Source: Salipiger pentaromativorans
GTDB lineage: Bacteria; Pseudomonadota; Alphaproteobacteria; Rhodobacterales; Rhodobacteraceae
Assembly (NCBI RefSeq): GCF_024721115.1
Contig: NZ_JAMDHK010000013.1
Span: forward strand, 1-52,391
Length of the DNA: 52,391 bases
Reading direction: 5' to 3'
Shown here: in pieces, positions 16,639 to 25,383 of the stretch
Numbering within the stretch: position 1 is the stretch's first letter
Layout of the letters: each line of letters starts with the position of its first letter
Program-made: the position numbers and the translations under genes
Notes under the pieces: model-generated
Databases searched by the model: none
What the model was told of the DNA's origin: nothing
What the model saw: only the letters and a program-made list of their open reading frames with translations

Positions 16639-17072
16639 CCGCCGCCGCGATTCTGGCGCTGCTCGCCGCCGCCGGCGCCGCCCTGGTGTTGCAGAACGCG
16701 CTGATGCTCGAGGCCCGCGCGGTCTCGGGCTCGGTCTGGGTGGCGCTCTGGCTCAACTCGGCGGTGGGTCTTGTGGTGCTGACAGCAGTGGCGCTGACCT
16801 CGGACGGCATCGAAGCCTTTGCCCGGCTCGCCCAGGGGCGGCTCTGGATGTTCCTGCTGCCGGGGCTGCTCGGGACCTTCTTCGTATTCGCAAGCCTGAC
16901 GGGCTATGCGAGCCTGGGGGCGACGTTGACGATCTCGGCGCTGATCGCCGCACAGGTCACCGCCGGAGTGGGATTCGACCTCTGGCGCGGGAGTGCCATC
17001 ACCCCGGCGCAGCTTCTGGGGCTGGCGCTGCTGGTGGCGGGCACCGCGCTGGTCTTTGGCGCAAAAGCCTAG
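16635..17072 (+). CDS. small DMT-superfamily membrane transporter
   Basis: This 145-residue protein has five hydrophobic segments and almost no loops, as in the YdcZ/DUF606 branch of the drug/metabolite transporter superfamily. Motifs such as WVALWLNSAVGLVVL and GYASLGATLTISALIAAQVTAGVGFD fit that group. It is translationally coupled to the acetyltransferase by a 4-base ATGA overlap. The pair could modify and export an amino compound. The direction and substrate of transport are inferred only. Confidence 0.8.
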   Translation: MTAAAILALLAAAGAALVLQNALMLEARAVSGSVWVALWLNSAVGLVVLTAVALTSDGIEAFARLAQGRLWMFLLPGLLGTFFVFASLTGYASLGATLTISALIAAQVTAGVGFDLWRGSAITPAQLLGLALLVAGTALVFGAKA

Positions 17073-17560
17073 AACGGACGGCCGCCGCGCGGAAATTACA
17101 CGCACTGCGCGATTCGATTCGCAGAGCACGCACGCAGAGCGGGCTCTGCGCCATGATCGCCCATACCGCGCGCGGCCCATGCTAAGAGACGAACCCAGCC
17201 CCGATCACGCGCGCGTTTTGTTTTCGTGAGCAGGATGGAAAAATTGACACAGCGCGCCGCGGACACCCGCCGGATCCCACCGAAATCAGTCAGATTACGG
17301 GGCCCCTCCCACCCGAGATGACTTATAAAAAATTATATTTTTTACAATAAGTTACAAAGTAACCCTCACCTCTTCGAGATTGCCGCCAGCGGCACGCAAC
17401 GACAGACGGCAGGATCCCGCCGATGCACAATAATATTAAAGAAAGGTTGAACATGATTTAAATCATTGCTTCGGAATGTGACCTCGGGCCATCTTCAGAT
17501 CGGAGACCTCGAATGTGAAAACAGCGAGGTCACCCGGGGAGGAACCAGGAGATTACCACC
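17073..17560. other. 488-bp AT-rich intergenic leader with palindromes
   Basis: No gene is visible here. The first half holds GC-rich sequence. The second half is strongly AT-rich, with an A6/T6 inverted repeat around 17335-17344 and GTTAC-AAA-GTAAC at 17351-17363. A perfect ATGATTTAAATCAT lies at 17453-17466, and competing complementary segments occur at 17478-17533. The region most likely holds the promoter and a structured 5' leader of the 969-residue protein gene. Confidence 0.6.
17453..17466. promoter_or_regulatory. candidate FNR/CRP-family box
   Basis: ATGATTTAAATCAT is a perfect 14-bp palindrome whose TGAT-N4-ATCA core matches the FNR/FixK/Dnr consensus TTGAT-N4-ATCAA at all inner positions. 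It is about 95 bases upstream of the large acidic protein gene. This suggests regulation by oxygen or nitric oxide. Confidence 0.4.
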
Positions 17561-20470
17561 ATGACGACCTACAGTTCGACTACGCATGTGTTTTCGGTAG
17601 ACGATTTGACCGCGACGTTTAGCGGCCTGCAATATCCGGACCTTCCCAGCATGCTCGACACTGCTGGGACGGTCGTGCCCCCTTACATCTCGAAGCCCGG
17701 AGAGATCCTCTACGGCATCGACAGCGAGTTCGGATATTACGTGTCCGATTTCATCGGCGCCGAGACCAAGGTGCTCGACGGCGATTATGGCGAAGGCTAC
17801 GCCGGCAATATCTATGACGGGGACGATGTGGTTGACGGGATTTCCGTCCGCAACGCCGAAACCGATCTGTTCCTGTCCGGCGCGCCGTTCGGCACCTGGT
17901 CCGTGGGGCTGGGCGGCAACACCGTCAAGGCATCGAGCGAACATTACTCGGTGATGGCCTCGGTGCTGTCGGATCAGGCCTATCCGGGTGATCCCAACGC
18001 GCTCGGCGCGCTCGACGACGACCTCAAGCTGCGCGACCAGCGTCCGACCGACGATCCGAACGTGTTCGAGGACGGCCCGCTGAACGAGCTCTACGTGAGC
18101 GAGCTGCTCCAGGCGCTGCAAAACGCCATCGACGTCGTGAACCCGGCGCTGAATGCGGTCCGGTCGGACATCGACTTCGACCGCGACGGCGTCAACGATG
18201 TCTACCGGCTCACCAAGACCACCGTCTCTTATGACGCCAATGGCGACGGGGTGGCGGAAGACTATGTCGTCGGCGCCGTGGACCTCGGCAATGACGGCAC
18301 GCTCGACATCGTCGACAGCTTCCTGAACGGCTATGGCGGCAAGGCCGATCTGACCGATCTGCTCGAGCCGAACGAATCCAGCGTCACCTATAACATCGCC
18401 TACGGGCAGGATTATTCGGTCACTCTGAAGGACGACGGCAAGCTGCTCTATCGCTGGGGCGAAGGTGTGAAGCGCCCGAACGACATCCGCATGGAGGTCA
18501 ATATCGAGCTGCCCAGCGAATGGACCGTCGATAGCAACAACAACGGCATCGCCGACATTCTCGAGGACGGCTCCGGCGGGTACACGGTGACCCGGGCCGA
18601 GCTGATCGTGACCCACACGATCACCAACAACCCGAACGACCAGATCCGCCCCGAGGATTACGAGAACGAGGCCGCGATCGGGCGCCTGCCCTCCTATTAC
18701 GTGGTCACCGACCCCGACAACCCGTCGAACACGCTCTGGGTGTCGCCGGTCGATAGCTATGACGGCACCGGCGAAGCGCTGCCGAGCTACTTCATTCTCG
18801 ACGATCAGGGCCATATCGACATGACCGTGGTCGGCGGAACGGCGGTCTACCAGCCGGATGGCACGCTTGTGGGGTACCGGAACGAGGATGCCTCCGGCAC
18901 GCCCATCGGCACGGTGCTGCGCGATATGTCGCTGGCAGCGCTGAACGCGGCGGCCGGTCTCAGCTTCACCACCGAGGATCTTGCCGACGGGTTCACCCCC
19001 GCTTGGTACACCAGCACCGACCGCGAACCGTTCGAATGGTCCTATGATCTCTATCCGGACGATCCCTATGCCAATGTCTTCGTGAGCTTCCGTACCGCAG
19101 AAGATGCGGCACTGGCCGGTTTCGACGAGGAATCGCTGGTCTCGGGGCCGCGCTGGCGCCTGACGCCGAACAAATTCGGTCAGGATCTGCCCGGGCTCGA
19201 GATCCCGCTGACCCCGAACAGCGAACCGCCCTACACCTCGGAAAACATCAAATACGACACCGGCGAACTGATCACCACCACGATCAACCTGCTCGACTGG
19301 GAGGGGGTTTCGCCCTTCTCCAACAGCATGGGCTGGATGACCATCGACCCCTCCACGCTGGACGTCGATAATGACGGGCTGATCGACGCGGGCTGGTCGC
19401 AGGTGAACGGCACGTTCAACGCCGGCGACGCGGTGCCGGCCGGGCTGATCCTGTCGGCGGTGACGCCGAACGGCGTGGCGCTCGACCAGAACTTCTTCGA
19501 CACCGCCGTCTATGTGAAGGGCGACCGTCAGGACGCCTCCGAGCTCTACAACATCCAGCTTGTGATCGAGTACGAGCCCAACACCGACGAGACCATCGGC
19601 TCTGTCCAGCAGATCGCCGCGGTGAACCACCACGAGAAAACGGCTGCCTTCCAGGGGGCGTCCTTCGACAATCCGGTGGTCTTCGCAACGCCCACCACCC
19701 TCAACGGGCCGGATGCGGTGACCGTGGAGTTCACCGAGATCACCGCCACCGGCGCGACCTTCTATCTACAAGAGCCCGACGGTTATGACGGGCTGCATGT
19801 GGCCGAAAGCGTCTCGCTCATGGCCTTCGAGGAAGGCGTGTGGGAACTGGGCGACGGCAGCTTGCTTCAGGTCGGCACCACGGAATTCCGCGGCGGCGCG
19901 ACGAACACCTTCCATCAGGTGAACTTCGACGTTGCCTTCGACCAGGTGCCGGTGCTGCTCTTGCAGGTCCAGACCGCCAACGGCCCGCAATGGGAGATCG
20001 CCCGTGTAGGCACCATCACCGAGACCGGCTTCACCTATTCGATCCAGGAAGCCGAATCGATGACCGACGGGCTGCATATGAGCGAGATCATCGGCTGGGC
20101 CGCGCTCGACCCCGCCGCTGCGGACGGCGTGATCGACTGGGGCGGGATCGCGGCCCAGGCCTTCGAGACCGGCACCACCGTGACCGACCAGCCGACCGCC
20201 TTCGAATTCGCCTCCGAGGTCGGGCCGGACCCGATCGTCTCGGCAATCCTCGCCAGTGCGCGCGGCACGGACCCGGCGAATCTGCGGCTCTATGACATGC
20301 TGGACGACACGGTCGTGGCGACGGGCTATTTCGTCGCCAAGGAGGACTGGACCTTCGATGACGAGCTTGGACATATCGCCGAAAACGCGACGGGCCTCGC
20401 CTTCGAAAGCGCCGGTCTGCTGGTCGGCACCGCATACGAATACAGCGTCGATCAGTTCGTATTCGCCTGA
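17561..20470 (+). CDS. large acidic calcium-loop protein with three C-terminal repeats, function unknown
   Basis: The 969 residues are acidic, with no Sec signal peptide and no membrane helix. Several D-x-D-x-D-G loops, which usually bind calcium, occur: DFDRDGVND near 206, DANGDGVAED near 226, DLGNDGTLDI near 244, DSNNNGIAD near 325 and DVDNDGLIDA near 604. The C-terminal third has three diverged copies of a unit of about 75 residues, near 690-765, 788-866 and 886-960. Copies one and two share a QE...DGLH..E...A motif and the third has KE...DELGHIAENATGLAFE. I infer an exported adhesin- or lectin-like protein, perhaps by type I secretion, although no secretion genes are nearby. The ATG has an AGGAG site 9 bases upstream. 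Confidence 0.75.
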   Translation: MTTYSSTTHVFSVDDLTATFSGLQYPDLPSMLDTAGTVVPPYISKPGEILYGIDSEFGYYVSDFIGAETKVLDGDYGEGYAGNIYDGDDVVDGISVRNAETDLFLSGAPFGTWSVGLGGNTVKASSEHYSVMASVLSDQAYPGDPNALGALDDDLKLRDQRPTDDPNVFEDGPLNELYVSELLQALQNAIDVVNPALNAVRSDIDFDRDGVNDVYRLTKTTVSYDANGDGVAEDYVVGAVDLGNDGTLDIVDSFLNGYGGKADLTDLLEPNESSVTYNIAYGQDYSVTLKDDGKLLYRWGEGVKRPNDIRMEVNIELPSEWTVDSNNNGIADILEDGSGGYTVTRAELIVTHTITNNPNDQIRPEDYENEAAIGRLPSYYVVTDPDNPSNTLWVSPVDSYDGTGEALPSYFILDDQGHIDMTVVGGTAVYQPDGTLVGYRNEDASGTPIGTVLRDMSLAALNAAAGLSFTTEDLADGFTPAWYTSTDREPFEWSYDLYPDDPYANVFVSFRTAEDAALAGFDEESLVSGPRWRLTPNKFGQDLPGLEIPLTPNSEPPYTSENIKYDTGELITTTINLLDWEGVSPFSNSMGWMTIDPSTLDVDNDGLIDAGWSQVNGTFNAGDAVPAGLILSAVTPNGVALDQNFFDTAVYVKGDRQDASELYNIQLVIEYEPNTDETIGSVQQIAAVNHHEKTAAFQGASFDNPVVFATPTTLNGPDAVTVEFTEITATGATFYLQEPDGYDGLHVAESVSLMAFEEGVWELGDGSLLQVGTTEFRGGATNTFHQVNFDVAFDQVPVLLLQVQTANGPQWEIARVGTITETGFTYSIQEAESMTDGLHMSEIIGWAALDPAAADGVIDWGGIAAQAFETGTTVTDQPTAFEFASEVGPDPIVSAILASARGTDPANLRLYDMLDDTVVATGYFVAKEDWTFDDELGHIAENATGLAFESAGLLVGTAYEYSVDQFVFA

Positions 20471-20493
20471 GCTCCGGCCCTATAAACCCCTCG

Positions 20494-20521
20494 AAGGGCG
20501 GCGATCATCGCCGCCCTTTTT
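20494..20521 (+). terminator. Rho-independent terminator after the 969-aa protein gene
   Basis: AAGGGCGGCGA (20494-20504) pairs with TCGCCGCCCTT (20508-20518) around a 3-base loop, and the stem runs into a TTTTT tract. This is a textbook intrinsic terminator 23 bases after the stop codon. Confidence 0.92.
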
Positions 20522-20677
20522 CGTTCACGCTGGAAAGAGTTACGCCCTAATTCTCACCTGAAGAAGCAAGACGTGAACGCCGACTGCGGAGCCAGATTCC
20601 GGCCATGCGGGAGGCGCGCCGCCACAGAGGCGGGCCGCCTGTCTGCCATGAAATCGCTGTCAGCCCGCCGCGCACGA

Positions 20678-21085
20678 TCACGCGGCGGCGGCGTAATCCC
20701 GGATCCGCTCCACCATCGCCCGCAGCCCGTTCGAGCGCTGCGCCGAGAGATGATCGTTCAGCCCCAGACGGCCCAGCTCGGCGCGGGCGTCGAGCTTTGC
20801 CACCTCGCCCAAGGGCAGCCCGTCATAAAGCCGGTGCAGCACCGCGATCAGGCCGCGCACGATCATCGCGTCGCTGTCGCCCTGGAAGTGAAACCGCCCG
20901 TCCTCGACCGCCGGGTGCAGCCAGACCTGGCTGGCGCAGCCCTCGACCTTGGTGGCGGGCACCTTCAGCGCCTCGGGCAAAGGGTCCATCGCCTTGCCCA
21001 TCTCGATCACCATGCGGTAGCGGTCTTCCCAGTCCTCGAGGAACTCGAAATCCTCCACCACCTCTTCGAACGCTGCCTGTGCCAT
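20678..21085 (-). CDS. sufE: SufE-family cysteine desulfuration protein
   Basis: This 135-residue cytoplasmic protein accepts sulfur from the cysteine desulfurase SufS for iron-sulfur cluster assembly. The catalytic cysteine is Cys50 in KVEGCASQVWL. DWEDRYRMVIEMGKAMDPLPE and GLSAQR-like ending LSAQRSNGLRAMVERIR fit the family. The ATG at 21085 is supported by a perfect AGGAGG site 6 bases upstream. It stands alone, not in a suf operon, and converges on the 969-residue protein gene. Confidence 0.93.
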   Translation of the reverse strand: MAQAAFEEVVEDFEFLEDWEDRYRMVIEMGKAMDPLPEALKVPATKVEGCASQVWLHPAVEDGRFHFQGDSDAMIVRGLIAVLHRLYDGLPLGEVAKLDARAELGRLGLNDHLSAQRSNGLRAMVERIRDYAAAA

Positions 21086-21216
21086 GTGCACCTCCTGCTT
21101 CCGGTCCCAGAGGTAGGCAGGCGCGGCGGAAAGGTCCAGCCCCCGAAACGGGATGCTTTTCAAGCCTGACACAATGCGATAACCCCTTATGGCAGGCAGG
21201 CAAGGGGCAGTGCGCC

Positions 21217-21726
21217 ATGTTCAAATCTCTCTCGGTCCTAATCGTCGCGGGGGTCGTTCTGACGAGCTGTGGCAGCGTGCGCGAGTCGCGGCTGAACCCG
21301 TTCAACTGGTTCGGCGGCAGCGAATCCGTTGCGGTCGATCCCGCGGCCACCGGCGCCAACAACCCGCTGATTCCCAAGCGCCGCGCGTCGGTCTTCCGCG
21401 CCAAGGAGGCCGGCTATGCCGGCCACCCGGTCGAGACCGTCAGCGAGCTGCTGATCGAGCGCCGCCCCGGCGGCGCGATCATCCGCGTCACCGGCGTCGC
21501 CGACCGCGCCGGCCCCTTCGAGGTGCGTCTGATCAAGGACGAGGATGTCAGCGACGACAACACGCTCGCCTATACGCTGAAGGCGCTGCAATCGGCCGGG
21601 CCGCGCAACACCGGGGAACGCGCCCGGATGGTCACTGCGGCGCTGTGGCTCACCGAACAGGAACTGGCCGGGATCCGCGAGATCCGCGTCGCCGGCCGCA
21701 CCAACGCCCGCGCCTCGCGGCGCTGA
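21217..21726 (+). CDS. outer-membrane-type lipoprotein, conserved hypothetical
   Basis: The 169-residue product starts with a lipoprotein signal peptide, MFKSLSVLIVAGVVLTSCGS, with the lipobox L-T-S-C and lipidated Cys18. The mature part is soluble, with a conserved-looking start VRESRLNPFNWFGGSE and a basic end. I do not know its function. An AAGGGG ribosome site is present. It is divergent from sufE and convergent with rnd. Confidence 0.8.
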   Translation: MFKSLSVLIVAGVVLTSCGSVRESRLNPFNWFGGSESVAVDPAATGANNPLIPKRRASVFRAKEAGYAGHPVETVSELLIERRPGGAIIRVTGVADRAGPFEVRLIKDEDVSDDNTLAYTLKALQSAGPRNTGERARMVTAALWLTEQELAGIREIRVAGRTNARASRR

Positions 21727-21758
21727 GCCGCTCCACCAAAAAGACAAAGACCTTTACA

Positions 21759-21779
21759 AGGCCGCCCGCATGGCGGCCT
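21759..21779. terminator. stem-loop between convergent lipoprotein and rnd genes
   Basis: AGGCCGCC (21759-21766) and GGCGGCCT (21772-21779) form an 8-bp stem with a 5-base loop. There is no long T-run on either side, so it is a weak or Rho-assisted bidirectional terminator. Confidence 0.5.
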
Positions 21780-21892
21780 GAGACCGTTGCCGCACGCAGC
21801 TTAGGCACCCTGCCGGTCGGGTCGGGCCCCGCCCGCCGCAGGGCGAGACAGACCCTCCCCTTCCGAGGCGAAGCGCCTTCGCTCAGGCATCC

Positions 21893-23050
21893 TCAGATCT
21901 CGATGACCTCGACCTCGTTGCCCTTCACACCGAGCCCGATCTCGCCGTCGCAGAGCCGCAGCGCGTCTGCGCCAAAGACCTCGCGCCGCCAGCCGGTAAG
22001 CGCCTTCACATCGCGCATTCCCGCCGCGATGGCATCCAGATCCGCCGCCGGGGCAATGAGCCGCGACGCCACGCCCGAGCGCTCGGTCTTGGCCTTGAGC
22101 AGCACCCGCAGCAGATCGGCCAGCGCCGGGTTCACCTGCAACTGATCGCGCGAGGTATCGGGCTTGGGCAGCGCCTCCTTGGGGCACTCCATCCCGGCCT
22201 GGATCGCCGCGAGAATACCCTCGGCGATGGCCCCCTTGCGCGCCTCGCGCAGCAGCAGCCGCGAGCGGCCCAGATCCTCCATCGTCACCGGCTTGGTCGA
22301 GGCCAGCTCGGTCAGCGCGTCGTCCTTGAACACCCGGTTGCGCGGGATGTTGCGGGATTGCGCATAATCCTCGCGGAACGCCGCAAGCGCGCGCACGATG
22401 GCCAGGAAACGCGGGCTCGACGAGCGGGTCTTGACCCGCTGCCAGGCGTCGTCGGGACGGGTGATATAGGTCTCGGGATCGGTGAGCACCGCCAGCTCCT
22501 CGGCGACCCAGTGGGCACGCTCCGTGCGCGCCAGCTCCTCGGAGAGATAGTCGTAGATCATCCGCAGATGGGTCACATCGGCAAGCGCGTATTTCTTCTG
22601 GGCATCGGTCAGCGGGCGCCGCGACCAGTCGGTAAAGCGCGACGACTTGTCCAGCGAGGCCCGCGCGATGCGCTTGACCAGCGTTTCGTACCCCACCTGC
22701 TCGCCAAAGCCGCAGACCATCGCCGCGACCTGCGTGTCGAAGAGCGGATCGGGGATCACCCCGTGGTCGATGAAGAAGATCTCCAGATCCTGCCGCGCCG
22801 CGTGGAACACCTTGACCACGTCGGTGTTGCGGAACAGCTCCAGCAGCGGATCGAGCGACAGCCCCTCCGCCAGCGGATCGACCAGCACAGCGGTGTCGTC
22901 GCCCTTGCCCGGCATGGCAAGCTGGATCAGACAGAGCTTGGAATAATAGGTGCGTTCGCGCAGGAATTCGGTATCGACCGTAATATAGGGCATATCCGCC
23001 GCCGTTGCGCAGAACGCGGCAAGCTCTTCCGTCGTGGTCAGTGTTTTCAT
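21893..23050 (-). CDS. rnd: ribonuclease D
   Basis: This 385-residue cytoplasmic 3'-5' exoribonuclease trims tRNA and other stable RNA precursors. The DEDDy motifs are visible: YITVDTEFLRE near residue 20, VVKVFHAARQDLEIFF near 80, and the final YALADVTHL with the catalytic Tyr and Asp. An HRDC domain follows (about 210-290). The ATG at 23050 is selected because the fold starts directly after it (MKTLTTTEELAAFC). Length is normal for the family. A small membrane protein gene is divergent upstream. Confidence 0.95.
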   Translation of the reverse strand: MKTLTTTEELAAFCATAADMPYITVDTEFLRERTYYSKLCLIQLAMPGKGDDTAVLVDPLAEGLSLDPLLELFRNTDVVKVFHAARQDLEIFFIDHGVIPDPLFDTQVAAMVCGFGEQVGYETLVKRIARASLDKSSRFTDWSRRPLTDAQKKYALADVTHLRMIYDYLSEELARTERAHWVAEELAVLTDPETYITRPDDAWQRVKTRSSSPRFLAIVRALAAFREDYAQSRNIPRNRVFKDDALTELASTKPVTMEDLGRSRLLLREARKGAIAEGILAAIQAGMECPKEALPKPDTSRDQLQVNPALADLLRVLLKAKTERSGVASRLIAPAADLDAIAAGMRDVKALTGWRREVFGADALRLCDGEIGLGVKGNEVEVIEI

Positions 23051-23286
23051 ATGGGCCCCGGCCGCTCTTCTTTCTTTTCTGCACGCCCTCCTACACCCGC
23101 AGGCAGGATAGAGCAAAGCAATCGCTAAGGAAAGCACAGGCCTCGCCGCGCGGTGCGGCACGGGGAGCACGCCGCAAACCATTCCAAATCATGATGCACG
23201 CCAGAACAAACATTCATTTTCATCATGCAACCACGGTCCCTATATCCGTCGGGCAAGACGATCCCCTGTTTCCCGGAGCTTCTGCC

Positions 23287-23478
23287 ATGACGATTCTCGA
23301 CCTGCACCACGCCCCTGCCCGCGCGCTCGCGCGGCGCACCCATCCCGCCTGGCCGGCCTGGGCCGCCGCCGCCCTGCTGCTTCTGATCATGGGCCTGCCG
23401 GCGCTCGTCGCGCCCGAGTCGCAGCTCGCGCCCGAAAGCTGGCGCGGCAATTCCGCGTCTTACACGGTTCAGCCCTGA
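23287..23478 (+). CDS. small single-span membrane protein
   Basis: This 63-residue product has a basic N-terminus (HHAPARALARRTHPAW) and one hydrophobic helix at about residues 25-42, followed by a short polar tail. An ACCGGAGC-like site (CCCGGAGC) is 7-12 bases before the ATG. It overlaps the 3' end of convergent purN by 10 bases. No family is recognised; coding status is supported by the ribosome site and plausible composition only. Confidence 0.5.
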   Translation: MTILDLHHAPARALARRTHPAWPAWAAAALLLLIMGLPALVAPESQLAPESWRGNSASYTVQP

Positions 23479-24065
23479 GCGAGCCGCAGTATCTCGCGAT
23501 TGCCCCCGGCAAAGCGCCGCAGCACCGCCGGATAGAGGCGGTGCTCCTGCTCCAGCACCCGTGCCGCGAGCGCGTCGGGCGTGTCGCCCGGCAGTACCGG
23601 CACGGTGGCCTGCCCCAGAATCGGGCCTTCGTCCAGCTCCGGCGTGACCTCGTGCACGGTGCAGCCATGTTCCGCGTCGCCCGCCTCGAGCGCGCGGGCA
23701 TGGGTGTGCAGGCCGCGGTATTTCGGCAAAAGCGAGGGGTGGATGTTCAGCATCCGCCCCTGCCAGTTCTGCACAAAGCTCGCGGTCAGCACCCGCATGA
23801 ACCCCGCAAGGCAAAGGATATCCGGCGCGGCCTTTTCCAGCTCCGCCTGAAGCGCCGCCTGAAACGCCTCGCGGTCGCCCTTGAAGGGCCGGTGATCGAC
23901 CACCGCCGTGGGCACGCCCATCTCGGCGGCCTTCGCCAGACCGCCGGCACCGGCGTTGTTCGACAGCACCAGCACGGGGCGGGCCGGATGATCGCCGGTC
24001 ATGCTCTCGACCAGCTTCACCATGTTCGAACCACCGCCCGAGATGAAGATGGCGACCCGTTTCAA
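23469..24065 (-). CDS. purN: phosphoribosylglycinamide formyltransferase
   Basis: This 198-residue enzyme transfers formyl from 10-formyltetrahydrofolate to GAR in de novo purine synthesis. The phosphate loop ISGGGSNM is at the N-terminus. The catalytic residues are in [14 protein letters not shown] (Asn and His) and DEGPIL (Asp). It begins with a 4-base ATGA overlap with purM, the preceding step but two in the pathway, so the two are translationally coupled. Confidence 0.97.
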   Translation of the reverse strand: MKRVAIFISGGGSNMVKLVESMTGDHPARPVLVLSNNAGAGGLAKAAEMGVPTAVVDHRPFKGDREAFQAALQAELEKAAPDILCLAGFMRVLTASFVQNWQGRMLNIHPSLLPKYRGLHTHARALEAGDAEHGCTVHEVTPELDEGPILGQATVPVLPGDTPDALAARVLEQEHRLYPAVLRRFAGGNREILRLAQG

Positions 24066-25108
24066 AGGAGCGCGCCCTCATAGGCCATGCCCGGCGTGCC
24101 GGTCACTGTGCCCAGCGTATAGACGGTCTCGCCCTCGCCGCGCAGCAGCGCGGTCAGCGCCTCGGCCTGCGCCGCGTCCACCGCCAGCACCATGCCGATG
24201 CCGCAGTTGAAGGTCTTGAGCATCTCGGCCTGCGCCATGCCGCCGGTCTCGGCCATCCATTTGAACACCGGGGGCAGCTCCCAGGCGCCAAGGTCGATGG
24301 CGGCGCCCATGCCCTCGGGCAGCACGCGCGGCAGGTTCTCGGTCAGCCCGCCGCCGGTGATATGCGCCAGCGCATGCACGCCGCCCGCCCGCACCGCCGC
24401 CAGCGCCTGTTTCACATAAAGCCGCGTCGGGGTCAGCAGCACCTCACCCAGCGAGCCCTCGGCCCAGGGGCACTCCGCCTCCCAGCCCAGCCCCGAGACC
24501 TCGACCAGCTTGCGCACGAGGCTGTAGCCGTTGGAATGCACCCCGTCCGAGGCCAGCCCCAGCAGCACATCGCCTTCGGCCACGCCGGCGGGCAGCTCGC
24601 TGCCGCGCTCCATGGCGCCCACGGCAAAACCCGCGAGGTCGAAATCGCCCGCCGGATACATGCCCGGCATCTCGGCGGTCTCGCCGCCGATCAGCGCGCA
24701 GCCCGAGCGCACGCAGCCCTCGGCGATGCCCTCGATCACCCGCGCGGCGCTCTCGGTGTCGAGCTTGCCGGTGGCGAAATAATCCAGAAAGAACAGCGGC
24801 TCGGCGCCCTGGCACACGAGATCGTTGACGCACATGGCGACCAGGTCGATGCCCACCCCGTCCACATGGCCGGTGTCGATGGCGATGCGCAGCTTGGTGC
24901 CGACCCCGTCGGTCGCCGCCACCAGCACCGGATCGCTGTAGCCGGCGGCCTTGAGATCGAAGAGCGCGCCGAACCCGCCCAGCCCCGAGACGGTGCCCGC
25001 GCGACTGGTGCGTTTCGCCGCGGGTTTGATGCGGTCGACCAGCGCGTTGCCCGCGTCGATATCCACGCCCGCATCCGCATAGGTGATGCCGTTCTTGCCG
25101 TCGCTCAT
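24062..25108 (-). CDS. purM: phosphoribosylformylglycinamidine cyclo-ligase (AIR synthetase)
   Basis: The start at 25108 gives 348 residues, the usual length. The enzyme closes the imidazole ring of AIR using ATP in purine synthesis. Characteristic stretches are [15 protein letters not shown] at the start, [14 protein letters not shown] near residue 63, the [11 protein letters not shown] loop and [16 protein letters not shown]. An AGGCGG-like site (CCGGAGGGCGGC) precedes the ATG. It overlaps purN by 4 bases. The 275-base gap upstream holds a dispersed-motif inverted pair and then the ssrA promoter. Confidence 0.97.
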   Translation of the reverse strand: MSDGKNGITYADAGVDIDAGNALVDRIKPAAKRTSRAGTVSGLGGFGALFDLKAAGYSDPVLVAATDGVGTKLRIAIDTGHVDGVGIDLVAMCVNDLVCQGAEPLFFLDYFATGKLDTESAARVIEGIAEGCVRSGCALIGGETAEMPGMYPAGDFDLAGFAVGAMERGSELPAGVAEGDVLLGLASDGVHSNGYSLVRKLVEVSGLGWEAECPWAEGSLGEVLLTPTRLYVKQALAAVRAGGVHALAHITGGGLTENLPRVLPEGMGAAIDLGAWELPPVFKWMAETGGMAQAEMLKTFNCGIGMVLAVDAAQAEALTALLRGEGETVYTLGTVTGTPGMAYEGALL

Positions 25109-25198
25109 GCCGCCCTCCGGGTTTCTTGCGCGCGGCTTTAGCGCATGGGCGCCCCGAAGGAAAGCGTCATGCCATGCGGAGAGGGCGCCCCCGAAGAG

Positions 25199-25275
25199 GC
25201 GTATTTGGAAAGAGAAGAAGACGCAGACAGGTCTTAAGCGCCGCGCCCTGCCCTTCTTCTCTTGGCAAAATACGC
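25199..25275. repeat. inverted pair of the dispersed GTATTT...AAGAGAAGAAG motif
   Basis: GCGTATTTGGAAAGAGAAG (with AAG to 25220) and its inverted form ending at 25275 face each other across about 32 bases. Both copies belong to a motif found at three more places in the window (31301, 35910 and 43872), always between genes. In RNA the pair could form a long imperfect hairpin. It sits between the purM start and the ssrA promoter. Confidence 0.6.
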
Positions 25276-25349
25276 CCGCCGGAGGCGTCCCGAGCATCCC
25301 GCCCGTGCCTCGGGCCGGAAATTCTGCGCGACGCATGACGATCCCCCCT

Positions 25350-25377
25350 TTGATTCCGCGCGCGTCCTGCCTATATT
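25350..25377 (+). promoter_or_regulatory. predicted sigma-70 promoter of ssrA
   Basis: TTGATT (25350-25355) and TATATT (25372-25377) are separated by 16 bases, close to the housekeeping consensus. A start about 7 bases later would coincide with the first hairpin of the tmRNA acceptor piece at 25384. Confidence 0.65.
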
Positions 25378-25383
25378 TCCACC

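Noticed and set aside
17495-19633. 712-codon antisense frame opposite the 969-aa protein
   Set aside because: The plus strand has a ribosome site, calcium loops and repeats. The antisense translation looks like the complement of Asp/Gly-rich coding sequence.
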